From CAVTHW01 sp963734625 (GTDB lineage Bacteria > Acidobacteriota > Terriglobia > Bryobacterales > Bryobacteraceae): a stretch of DNA of 64,000 bases. The notes under the pieces were generated by a model, which saw only the letters and a list, made by a program, of their open reading frames with translations, had not been told where the DNA came from and ran no database searches. The stretch covers positions 248,001 through 312,000 of the forward strand of contig CAVTHW010000022.1 in the NCBI GenBank assembly GCA_963734625.1, in the 5' to 3' direction. Below, piece by piece: positions 1 through 7,600 of the stretch. The first letter of the stretch is position 1. The number at the start of each line of letters is the position of its first letter. Position numbers and translations under genes: made by a program.

Positions 1-425
1 CCGGTGTGAAGTACCTGATTCAGAGGGTGGATGAGTGGACCAACGCAGCCGGGCGCCAGGCGCGGGCACGCGGGCTCGAGTATCAACTCGCCGACGATGC
101 GAACCCGGATGCGGCCTCCGATCCGCGGCGCGTCGCCGGGGCCTTGTATTCCCTGATTGCGCCCGTGCCGCGGACCCCACCCAGAATCGGCGAGTTCAAC
201 CACTCGCGCCTGGTGGTGAAAGGGCGTCACGTGGAGCACTGGCTCAACGGCGCCAAGGTTGTGGAGTTCGAAAGCAACGCGCCGGAGGTGCGGAAACTGC
301 TGCGGAGCTATCTCCCCAACGGCTCAGCGGCGAACTCCTCGCTCGTAGAAACCGGCCCGATCAGCCTGCAGAACCACGCGTCGGAGGCTTGGTTCCGAAA
401 TATCAAAATCAGGGTGCTCCAGTAA
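1..425 (+). CDS. DUF1080 (3-keto-disaccharide hydrolase-like) protein, C-terminal part
   Basis: This is the C-terminal part of a coding region that enters from the left edge and stops at TAA 423-425. The visible residues match the DUF1080 jelly-roll fold: a GALYSLIAP segment, then the LVVKGRHVEHWLNGAKVVEF strand pair, and the closing GPISLQNHASEAWFRNIKI motif. Family members are usually exported proteins that bind or cleave sugars, and they are abundant in Acidobacteria and Planctomycetes. The start and any signal peptide lie outside the window. A GTG at position 6 could be read as a start, but the family fold needs sequence further upstream. The family assignment is firm; the substrate is unknown. 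Confidence 0.8.
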   Translation, partial: GVKYLIQRVDEWTNAAGRQARARGLEYQLADDANPDAASDPRRVAGALYSLIAPVPRTPPRIGEFNHSRLVVKGRHVEHWLNGAKVVEFESNAPEVRKLLRSYLPNGSAANSSLVETGPISLQNHASEAWFRNIKIRVLQ

Positions 426-520
426 TGGCCGGCAAGCGCTAGTTGGCTATCGAGTATGATAGCGAGAGGGTCCCGGCGGCGGCTCAGCGGCTGCTATTCC
501 CAAAATAACTAGGAGAGTAA

Positions 521-1870
521 ATGAGCACGAAGATCCATGTAGATCAAGTCTTCGAGACGGTAAAGAAGCGCAGCGCCGGCGAACCGGAATTCCTGCAAGC
601 CGTCACTGAAGTTTTCCGGTCGATCACGCCCGTGTTGGACCGGCATCCGGAGTACGTCGAATCGCGCATATTGGAGCGGCTGGTGGAGCCGGAACGGGTC
701 ATGATGTTCCGTGTCCCCTGGCAGGATGACCAGGGTGGGGTTCGAGTCAACCGCGGATTCCGCATTCAGTTTTCGAGTGCGATCGGTCCCTACAAGGGCG
801 GAATCCGATTCCACCCGACCGTTTACCTTGGAATCCTGAAGTTCCTGGCCTTCGAGCAGGTTTTCAAGAACTCGCTCACCACGCTACCCATGGGGGGCGG
901 CAAGGGAGGCTCGGACTTTGATCCCAAAGGGAAGTCGGATGCCGAGGTCATGCGCTTTTGCCAGAGCTTCATGACCGAGCTTTTTCGCTACATCGGCTCA
1001 GACACGGATGTGCCGGCGGGCGACATCGGCGTGGGCGGACGGGAAATCGGATACCTGTTCGGGCAATACAAGCGCATCCGGAACGAGTTTACGGGCGTGC
1101 TGACCGGTAAAGGTCTGGCCTGGGGGGGCTCGCTGATCCGCCCCGAAGCCACCGGATACGGTTGCGTCTACTTCTGCGAGCAGATGCTCAAGACCCGCGG
1201 CGAGGATTTCAAGGGCAAGATTTGCTTGGTCTCCGGGTCGGGCAATGTTGCGCAGTACACGGTCGAGAAGCTCAACGAGCTGGGCGCGAAGTGTGTCACC
1301 CTCTCCGACTCCGACGGAACGATTTACGACAAGGATGGAATCGACGCTGAGAAGCTGGCCTGGGTCATGGATCTCAAGAACACCCGGCGCGGGCGCATCA
1401 AAGAGTACCTCAAGAAATTCCCCAAGGCCGAATTCTTCCAGAACAAGAATCCCTGGCAGATTCCGGCGCAGTGCGCCTTTCCGAGCGCCACGCAGAACGA
1501 AATCAACGCAGAGGATGCCAAGGCGCTCATCAAGAACGGTTGCTATGTTGTCGGCGAGGGCGCCAACATGCCGACGACGCTCGATGGCGTGGAGCACTTC
1601 CGGGCGGCGAAGATCCTCTTCGGCCCCGGCAAGGCCGCCAACGCCGGCGGCGTGGCCACCTCCGGCCTGGAGATGGCCCAGAACTCGATGCGCCTTACCT
1701 GGAGCCGGGAAGAAGTCGATGGCAGGCTGAAGAGCATCATGACTTCGATCCACGACGCGGCTTGGGAAACTTCGAAGGAATACGGAGTTCCCGGCGATTA
1801 CGTGACGGGCGCGAACATCGCCGGCTTCGTCAAGGTGGCGGATGCCATGCTGGCGCAGGGCCTCGTCTAG
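521..1870 (+). CDS. gdhA: NADP-type glutamate dehydrogenase
   Basis: This encodes a 449-residue hexameric-type glutamate dehydrogenase, which interconverts 2-oxoglutarate plus ammonium and glutamate in the cytoplasm. The glutamate-binding segment KGGIRFHP is near residue 92. The active-site lysine motif PMGGGKGGSDFDPKGKSD follows near residue 121. The nucleotide-binding Rossmann fold begins at VSGSGNVAQYTVEKL, near residue 237. The length is typical of the small class I enzymes. The ATG start has an AGGAG ribosome-binding site about 6 bases upstream. A perfect palindrome follows the gene and may end its transcript. The next two genes, both with PEP/pyruvate-binding modules, run in the same direction. 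NADP preference is inferred from the family only. Confidence 0.95.
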   Translation: MSTKIHVDQVFETVKKRSAGEPEFLQAVTEVFRSITPVLDRHPEYVESRILERLVEPERVMMFRVPWQDDQGGVRVNRGFRIQFSSAIGPYKGGIRFHPTVYLGILKFLAFEQVFKNSLTTLPMGGGKGGSDFDPKGKSDAEVMRFCQSFMTELFRYIGSDTDVPAGDIGVGGREIGYLFGQYKRIRNEFTGVLTGKGLAWGGSLIRPEATGYGCVYFCEQMLKTRGEDFKGKICLVSGSGNVAQYTVEKLNELGAKCVTLSDSDGTIYDKDGIDAEKLAWVMDLKNTRRGRIKEYLKKFPKAEFFQNKNPWQIPAQCAFPSATQNEINAEDAKALIKNGCYVVGEGANMPTTLDGVEHFRAAKILFGPGKAANAGGVATSGLEMAQNSMRLTWSREEVDGRLKSIMTSIHDAAWETSKEYGVPGDYVTGANIAGFVKVADAMLAQGLV

Positions 1871-1920
1871 GCGACATAAGCCCGTTGGCAAGCTGAAGTT
1901 TACCCACCAGGGGCCGAGTG

Positions 1921-1940
1921 GGGCAAGCTTCAGCTTGCCC
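1921..1940. repeat. Palindrome with core CAAGCTTCAGCTTG, downstream of gdhA
   Basis: This is a perfect inverted repeat with 9-base arms (GGGCAAGCT and AGCTTGCCC) around two central bases. It sits between gdhA and the next start codon. A half copy, GGCAAGCTGAAGTTT, lies about 30 bases upstream. The same core occurs again at 43274-43291 after another gene. It could be a weak transcript-end hairpin or a dispersed palindromic repeat. There is no T-tract, so a classical terminator is doubtful. Confidence 0.6.
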
Positions 1941-1962
1941 TCTTCGGTCGGGTCCTGATGCC

Positions 1963-4932
1963 ATGAAGCCACCAGACCTTCGCGACCAGCTCCGCTACGC
2001 CTACGATCCACAGGTTCGTGGCTTTCACAACCTGATGGCCCGGCGTGTGCGCACCATCCTGATGGTCTCGAATCGTTACGAGTCCTTCAGCATGTCGCGC
2101 GATTCTTCTTTGACGCAGGACATTTACGGCGCGTCCCAGCTACTGCACCTCCAGAACGTCCCACAGATTGCCACAGCCCTGTCCGGCGCTGAAGGGCTGA
2201 GCATTCTAGAAAAGGAGCACTTCGATCTTGTCGTTGTCTCCAGCAATCTGCCCGATATGGACACGGCCGACTTCGGCCAGAAGGTGAAGGCTGCCCACGC
2301 CGGCCTGCCGGTCGTCATGGTCGTCTTTGACGGGTCCTGGTTCGACCAGACCTATCGCGGCGCCGAGCCCGAGGGAATCGACCGGACCTTCGCGTGGCGC
2401 GGTAGCGCCGATGTTCTGCTCTCGATCATGAAGCTGGTCGAGGACAGCCAGAACATCGACCGCGACCTGGGCCACGCTTCCATCGGAACGATTCTGGTGA
2501 TCGAGGATGCGGTCGAGCACTACTCGCTCATTCTGCCGCACCTCTATTCAATGCTCATGCAGCGCACCTTCATGCTGGTGCCCGAGGGCATCAACGAGAG
2601 CGATCGCCAGGTCCGGACACGGGTTCGCCCCAAAGTGCTCCTGGCGCGCACTTTCGGCGAAGCCAGCGCGCTGGTGGATAAGTATGCGACCTCGCTGGTG
2701 GGCATCATCTCCGATCTGCACACGTTCCACGATGACCGCATAGACCCCGGCGCGGGCGTGCGATTTCTGCGTGAAGTCGTTGCCCGCGAACCGGGTCTCC
2801 CCATCCTGATTCAATCGTCCGAGCCGGACGCGGCCGAAGTGGCCAGGTCGGTGGGAGCACGCTGCTTGAGCAAGCGCGGGTCGGACATGCGGGCCGGCAT
2901 CGAACGGTTTGTTCTCGAGGACATCGGTTTCGGCGATTTCGAATTCCGCCTGCCGGATGGGACCCAGGTCAAGCGCGTTGCCAACTTGTGGGAGTTGGAG
3001 CAGGCGCTTCCCGGCGTGCCCGAAGAATCGCTGGTTTTCCACGTCCGGCGCAACGATCTTTCCCACTGGTTCCGGGCGCGGGGCGAGACCACGCTGGCCG
3101 CGGTCCTCAGGCCGATTACCCTCGCGGACTTTCCTACGGTCGATGCGCTCAAGGAGTACCTGATCAACGCGATTTCCATTGCGCGCAGGGAGAAATACCG
3201 CGGATCCATCGCCGACTTCCGTCCTCCGGAATTCGACCCAGACTACCCCTTTCTAGTGCTTGGGCGCGGCTCCCTGGGTGGCAAAGGCCGCGGCCTGGCA
3301 TTCATGTTCCGCCAACTCAGCCAGTGGTTGAAGGACGACGGCATCCAAGGAGTCAGTACGCGTCTGCCCCGCACGCTGATCATCGGCGCGGATGAATCCG
3401 ACGCCTTCCTCAAGGACAACGGAATAGAGGTAGAGTCCTTCGGGGGACTCGCCGACGACGCCATCCTCCGGCGCTTTGCCGGCTGCCATCTCGGCCAGCG
3501 GATGCGCGAGTGCCTGGGGCACTATGTTACGCGGGTGAATGTTCCGCTGGCCGTCCGCTCGTCGGGGCTGCTCGAAGACTCCCATTCCCAGCCGCTGGCC
3601 GGACTTTACGCGACTTACATGCTGCCCAATAACCATCCGGACGTCGAGGTGAGGCTGCAGCACCTCGCGACCGCCGTGAAGCTGGTTTACGCCTCGGCCT
3701 ACGTCAAGCGGCCGCGGCGTTACCTTGAGGCAATTGGGCAGGATCTGGCCGAGGCCCGGATGGCGGTGATCATCCAGGAAGTCGTTGGCCACCGGCACGG
3801 GAGGTACTTCTACCCAGCCATCTCAGGCGTGGCCCAGTCTCACAATTTCTACCCGGTCTTCCAGATGAAGCCGGAGGATGGCGTGGCTACGATCGCCCTG
3901 GGGCTGGGCAAACAGGTGGTCGAGGGCGGGGATGCGGTGCGCTTCTCCCCGCGCTACCCGCAGGTCCTGCCGCAGTTCCGGTCGCCCGCCGAGGTATTGA
4001 AGGTCTCACAGCGGGAGTTCTTCGCTCTGGACCTGGAGCGCGGCGAAGCCGACTTGCTGGGCGGCACGGACGCCACGCTGGCCCGGCTGCAGCTGGCTCA
4101 GGCCGAGGCGGATGGGATGCTGGCGCTCTCCGGCAGCGTTGTGGCCATGGACGAGGACCGGATATACGACGGGTTGGGCCGGCACGGCAGCCGCGTGGTC
4201 ACGTTCGCGCGCATTCTCAAGCACAACGTCTTCCCGCTTTGCGCCATCCTTAATGAACTGCTCGAAGCCTGCCGTAAGGACTTGGGTTTCGCGGTTGAGA
4301 TCGAATTCGCCGTGGACTTTGACGCCGATCCGTCCTGGAAGCCCGAGTTCTACTTGCTGCAGATGAGACCCTTGGTGGCCTTGCGCGAGCGCTGCGATAT
4401 CGCCTCGGAGTCCATCCCGCCCGACAAACTGCTCTGCCTCTCGCAGCGCGTGCTGGGAAATGGGCGTATCGAAGGCTTGCGTGATATCGTCTATGTCGAT
4501 TGCGCCACATTCGACCGCGGGCGGAGCGCGGAGGTTGCCTCGGTCGTGGCGGAAATCAATGAGCGTCTGACCCGGGAACGCCGGCACTATGTGCTCATTG
4601 GGCCTGGACGCTGGGGCTCGTTTGACCCCTGGATCGGAATTCCCGTGGCCTGGCACCAGATTTCCCGGGCTCGCGTGATCGTCGAGGTCCCCGCCAGGGA
4701 TCTGCCCATGGAGCCGTCGCAAGGCACTCACTTTTTCCACAACATGACCGCGGCGGGCATTGGTTACTTCTCGCTGGGCGGGTCGAACGAGAAGGAGTTC
4801 GTCCGCTGGGATCTGCTCGCGGCGCTGCCGGGCGAGGAGATCGGGCTGGGAGTCCGGCACGTCCGCCTGGACCACCCGCTGTCGGTGCGCATGGACGGCC
4901 AGACCCAGCAGGGAGTCATCTCGTTACCATGA
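1963..4932 (+). CDS. Tandem receiver domains fused to orphan PEP/pyruvate-binding (PPDK N-terminal-like) module
   Basis: This is a 989-residue soluble protein. Two response-regulator-like domains lie at about residues 25-150 and 165-300. The first lacks the usual acceptor aspartate (VVVSSNLPD), while the second keeps an IISD acceptor. After a linker, the PEP/pyruvate-binding ATP-grasp-like domain begins near residue 430 (GRGSLGGKGRGLAFM). It carries the nucleotide-site motif VRSSGLLEDSHSQPLAG near 528, and GPGRWGS and QGTHFFHN near 880 and 920. The phosphohistidine and C-terminal catalytic domains of PEP synthase and PPDK are absent, so neither full reaction is expected. I chose the ATG at 1963; the in-frame GTG at 1918 would read through the palindrome. 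The gene lies 17 bases before a gene with the same module. Its role is unknown, possibly phospho-signalling linked to carbon/nitrogen state. Confidence 0.8.
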   Translation: MKPPDLRDQLRYAYDPQVRGFHNLMARRVRTILMVSNRYESFSMSRDSSLTQDIYGASQLLHLQNVPQIATALSGAEGLSILEKEHFDLVVVSSNLPDMDTADFGQKVKAAHAGLPVVMVVFDGSWFDQTYRGAEPEGIDRTFAWRGSADVLLSIMKLVEDSQNIDRDLGHASIGTILVIEDAVEHYSLILPHLYSMLMQRTFMLVPEGINESDRQVRTRVRPKVLLARTFGEASALVDKYATSLVGIISDLHTFHDDRIDPGAGVRFLREVVAREPGLPILIQSSEPDAAEVARSVGARCLSKRGSDMRAGIERFVLEDIGFGDFEFRLPDGTQVKRVANLWELEQALPGVPEESLVFHVRRNDLSHWFRARGETTLAAVLRPITLADFPTVDALKEYLINAISIARREKYRGSIADFRPPEFDPDYPFLVLGRGSLGGKGRGLAFMFRQLSQWLKDDGIQGVSTRLPRTLIIGADESDAFLKDNGIEVESFGGLADDAILRRFAGCHLGQRMRECLGHYVTRVNVPLAVRSSGLLEDSHSQPLAGLYATYMLPNNHPDVEVRLQHLATAVKLVYASAYVKRPRRYLEAIGQDLAEARMAVIIQEVVGHRHGRYFYPAISGVAQSHNFYPVFQMKPEDGVATIALGLGKQVVEGGDAVRFSPRYPQVLPQFRSPAEVLKVSQREFFALDLERGEADLLGGTDATLARLQLAQAEADGMLALSGSVVAMDEDRIYDGLGRHGSRVVTFARILKHNVFPLCAILNELLEACRKDLGFAVEIEFAVDFDADPSWKPEFYLLQMRPLVALRERCDIASESIPPDKLLCLSQRVLGNGRIEGLRDIVYVDCATFDRGRSAEVASVVAEINERLTRERRHYVLIGPGRWGSFDPWIGIPVAWHQISRARVIVEVPARDLPMEPSQGTHFFHNMTAAGIGYFSLGGSNEKEFVRWDLLAALPGEEIGLGVRHVRLDHPLSVRMDGQTQQGVISLP

Positions 4933-4949
4933 GATGGAGGTAATGTTCT

Positions 4950-7562
4950 GTGGCGCAGGCTGAAGCCCATCCCAGCACCGGATTACCGGCGCTCGACAGC
5001 ATTCTGGGAGGGTTGATTGCGGGCGACAACGTGGTCTGGCAGGTTGGCTCGATCGATGATTACCTGCCCTTTGTGCGCCCCTATTGCGAAGAAGCGCTGC
5101 GGCGGGGCCGCAAGCTCATCTACTTCCACTTCGAGCGCCACGTCGAACTGATCGCGCCGGACCCGCGCGTGGAAATTCACCGCTTGGAGCCGGCAGCCGG
5201 TTTCGAGACGCTCACGGCGGAGATCCATGCCGTCATCGCGCGCGCCGGCCGCGGCGCCTATTACCTGTTCGACTGCCTCTCCGATCTCGCCGCGGACTGG
5301 TGCAGCGACATGATGCTGGGCAACTTCTTCATGGTCACCTGCCCATACCTGCGCGAGCTCGACACAATTGCCTACTTCGCGCTGCTGCGCAGGCGCCATT
5401 CCTACCGCGCGGTCGCCGCCATCCGAGACACAACCCAGCTCCTGCTTGACGTCCACCGCCATGAAGACAGGCTCTATGTCCATCCCCTCAAAGTACTCGA
5501 GCGTTACTCGCCTACGATGTATCTGCCGCACGCCTGGCAGGGCGACTCCTTCCGGCCGGTGACGGATAGCACCACCATCAGCGGCATCTATGAGACCCTC
5601 ATGCGCGATGGCTCGGGCAGGGAAACCGACCGCTTCGACCTTTGGGATCGCACGTTCCAGGCGGCGCAGGAGACTCTCGAGGCCGTGCGGCGCGGCGAGC
5701 GCAAGCCGGAGGCGACGCGGGAGACTTTCCGGCATCTGCTGCCCATGGTTATCAGCCGCAACGAGCGCATGCTGGAACTGGCTGAACGCTACCTGACGAT
5801 CGAGGATCTGCTGGCCGTGCGCCGCCGCATGATCGGCACCGGCCTCCTCGGCGGGAAGGCGACCGGCATGCTGGTTGCCCGCGCGATCCTGCGCCGCGCA
5901 GCCAGTGACTGGCAGGACATCCTCGAGCCGCACGATTCCTTCTTCGTGGGTTCCGACGTCTTTTATTCTTACCTCGTCAGCAACGGCTGTTGGCGTTCGC
6001 GGCAGAAACAGCGCGACAGCGAGCGGTTCCTCGACGACGTGGAGCACGCCCAGGAGCAGATGCTCACCGGCTCGTTTCCGGAGTTCGTGCGCGATCAATT
6101 TGCGGAGATGCTGGACTACTTCGGCCAGGCTCCGATCGTGGTGCGCTCCTCCAGCCTGCTCGAGGACAGCTTCGGGAACGCCTTTTCGGGCAAGTACGAG
6201 AGCGTCTTCTGCGCCAACCAGGGCTCGCCGCAGGAGCGCCTTGCGGCATTTCTGGCGGCGGTGCGCCGGATCTACGCGAGCGCCATGGGGCGCGATGCCC
6301 TGCTCTATCGAGCCCAACGCGGCCTGCTCGACTGCGACGAACAGATGGCGCTCCTCGTTCAGCGCGTATCGGGGGCAGTGCATGGCCGCCTCTTCTTTCC
6401 GCAGGTGGCCGGCGTGGGGCTGTCGTTCAACCCCTTCGCCTGGTCGGAGCAGATCGATCCAAGAGCCGGTGTCCTGCGCCTCGTTTTCGGCCTGGGCACC
6501 CGCGCGGTGCGCCGGTCGGACGACGACTACACCCGCATTGTGGCGCTCAACGCGCCCGCGCGCCGGCCGGAGACGACGTCGAGTGAGGTGCGCGGATATG
6601 CCCAATGCCGCGTGGATGTTCTGGACCTCGAGAAGAAGGAACTCAGGGCGTGTCTATTCGAGGAGGTTTTCAATTCCTGCAGCGAGCAATCTATCGAGAT
6701 GGTTGCCTGGCGCGATCCCGAGTTAATGAGGCTGTCGAGGGAAACAGGACGTCCGGCCTTTCCTTGGGTGCTCACTTTTAAGAAGCTCCTCGCGGAGACC
6801 TCCTTCGTGGCCCAGATGCGCACCCTTCTCGAAACGCTGGAGAAAGCTTACGACTATCCCGTGGATGTGGAGTTTACGACGAACTTCCTAGCCGATGGCA
6901 GCTATCGGATCAACCTGGTTCAATGCCGTCCGTTCCAGGTCAAGGGCGGCGGGCACATCGTCGCGCAGCCGGAGGCCGTCGCCGCCGGCGATCTCGTCCT
7001 GAAGACGCAGGGCGCCGTCATCGGACCAAGTACGGTAACGACAGTGGGACGGCTCATCTACGTCGTGCCCTCCGTTTATGGCGCGCTCCCCCAAAGCGAT
7101 CGTTACTCGATTGCGCGGCTCATTGGCCGTCTCACGCGCCTGGAGCAGCGGCCCGAAGGCGCACTCTTTCTGGTGGGTCCTGGACGCTGGGGCACCGCCG
7201 AGCCCGCTCTCGGGGTGCCTGTCTCGTTCGCCGAAATCAGCAGCGTCAACGCGTTGTGCGAGGTTGTCGAGATGCGCGAAGGTCTGGTGCCGGATGTCTC
7301 GCTCGGCACCCACTTCTTCAACGATCTGGTCGAAATGCAGATTCTCTACCTGGCGCTGATTCCCGGCAAGGAAGGCAACCTCGTCAACGCGGACCTCATC
7401 GAGCGGGCGCCCAACCGCCTGCCGGCTCTCATCCCCGAGGAAGCGGCTTGGGCCAACGCCGTGCGGGTCATCGACCCGGCCGGAAGCGTGCTCCGTCTGC
7501 ACGCCGACGCCTTGCGCCAAACCGCCCTCTGCTACTTCGAAAAGGGGACAGACGCATTTTAA
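4950..7562 (+). CDS. KaiC/RecA-like domain fused to orphan PEP/pyruvate-binding module
   Basis: This 870-residue protein starts with GTG, preceded by a GGAGGT-type site 10 bases upstream. Residues 10-220 resemble a KaiC/RecA-like fold (GLPALDSILGGLIAGDNVVW), but the Walker A lysine and threonine are missing, so this half is probably not an ATPase. From about residue 296 it repeats the architecture of its upstream neighbour: GTGLLGGKATGMLVARA, VRSSSLLEDSFGNAFSG near 394, GPGRWGT near 742 and LGTHFFND near 784. It also lacks the phosphohistidine and PEP-partitioning domains. The last residues (EKGTDAF) are encoded by a dispersed GGGGACAG-type element that also supplies the stop codon. The two proteins probably work together, but the reaction is unknown. 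Confidence 0.8.
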   Translation: MAQAEAHPSTGLPALDSILGGLIAGDNVVWQVGSIDDYLPFVRPYCEEALRRGRKLIYFHFERHVELIAPDPRVEIHRLEPAAGFETLTAEIHAVIARAGRGAYYLFDCLSDLAADWCSDMMLGNFFMVTCPYLRELDTIAYFALLRRRHSYRAVAAIRDTTQLLLDVHRHEDRLYVHPLKVLERYSPTMYLPHAWQGDSFRPVTDSTTISGIYETLMRDGSGRETDRFDLWDRTFQAAQETLEAVRRGERKPEATRETFRHLLPMVISRNERMLELAERYLTIEDLLAVRRRMIGTGLLGGKATGMLVARAILRRAASDWQDILEPHDSFFVGSDVFYSYLVSNGCWRSRQKQRDSERFLDDVEHAQEQMLTGSFPEFVRDQFAEMLDYFGQAPIVVRSSSLLEDSFGNAFSGKYESVFCANQGSPQERLAAFLAAVRRIYASAMGRDALLYRAQRGLLDCDEQMALLVQRVSGAVHGRLFFPQVAGVGLSFNPFAWSEQIDPRAGVLRLVFGLGTRAVRRSDDDYTRIVALNAPARRPETTSSEVRGYAQCRVDVLDLEKKELRACLFEEVFNSCSEQSIEMVAWRDPELMRLSRETGRPAFPWVLTFKKLLAETSFVAQMRTLLETLEKAYDYPVDVEFTTNFLADGSYRINLVQCRPFQVKGGGHIVAQPEAVAAGDLVLKTQGAVIGPSTVTTVGRLIYVVPSVYGALPQSDRYSIARLIGRLTRLEQRPEGALFLVGPGRWGTAEPALGVPVSFAEISSVNALCEVVEMREGLVPDVSLGTHFFNDLVEMQILYLALIPGKEGNLVNADLIERAPNRLPALIPEEAAWANAVRVIDPAGSVLRLHADALRQTALCYFEKGTDAF

Positions 7563-7564
7563 TG
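7541..7564. repeat. Dispersed GGGGACAG element overlapping a stop codon
   Basis: The sequence AAAGGGGACAGACGCATTTT covers the last codons of the KaiC-like/PEP-binding gene and is followed by AATGG. Related GGGGACAG-containing elements occur at 10554, 14306 and, inverted, near 14385. Such short motifs are common intergenic repeats in Acidobacteria and are often REP-like. Here the element appears to have provided the C-terminus and stop codon of the gene. Confidence 0.5.
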
Positions 7565-7600
7565 GTTTAGTCCCTGGTTTTCCCCGGTCTCCCGGTTTCG

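Noticed and set aside
998..2011. Long minus-strand open frame opposite gdhA
   Set aside because: It mirrors the gdhA codons, has no family features and no ribosome-binding site; long antisense frames are common in this GC-rich DNA.
4983..6605. 540-codon minus-strand open frame opposite the KaiC-like/PEP-binding gene
   Set aside because: The composition is typical of an antisense shadow and the plus-strand gene is well supported by motifs.
1963..7562. Phosphoenolpyruvate synthase or pyruvate phosphate dikinase
   Set aside because: Only the N-terminal PEP/pyruvate-binding module is present in either protein; the phosphohistidine swivel and C-terminal catalytic domains are missing.
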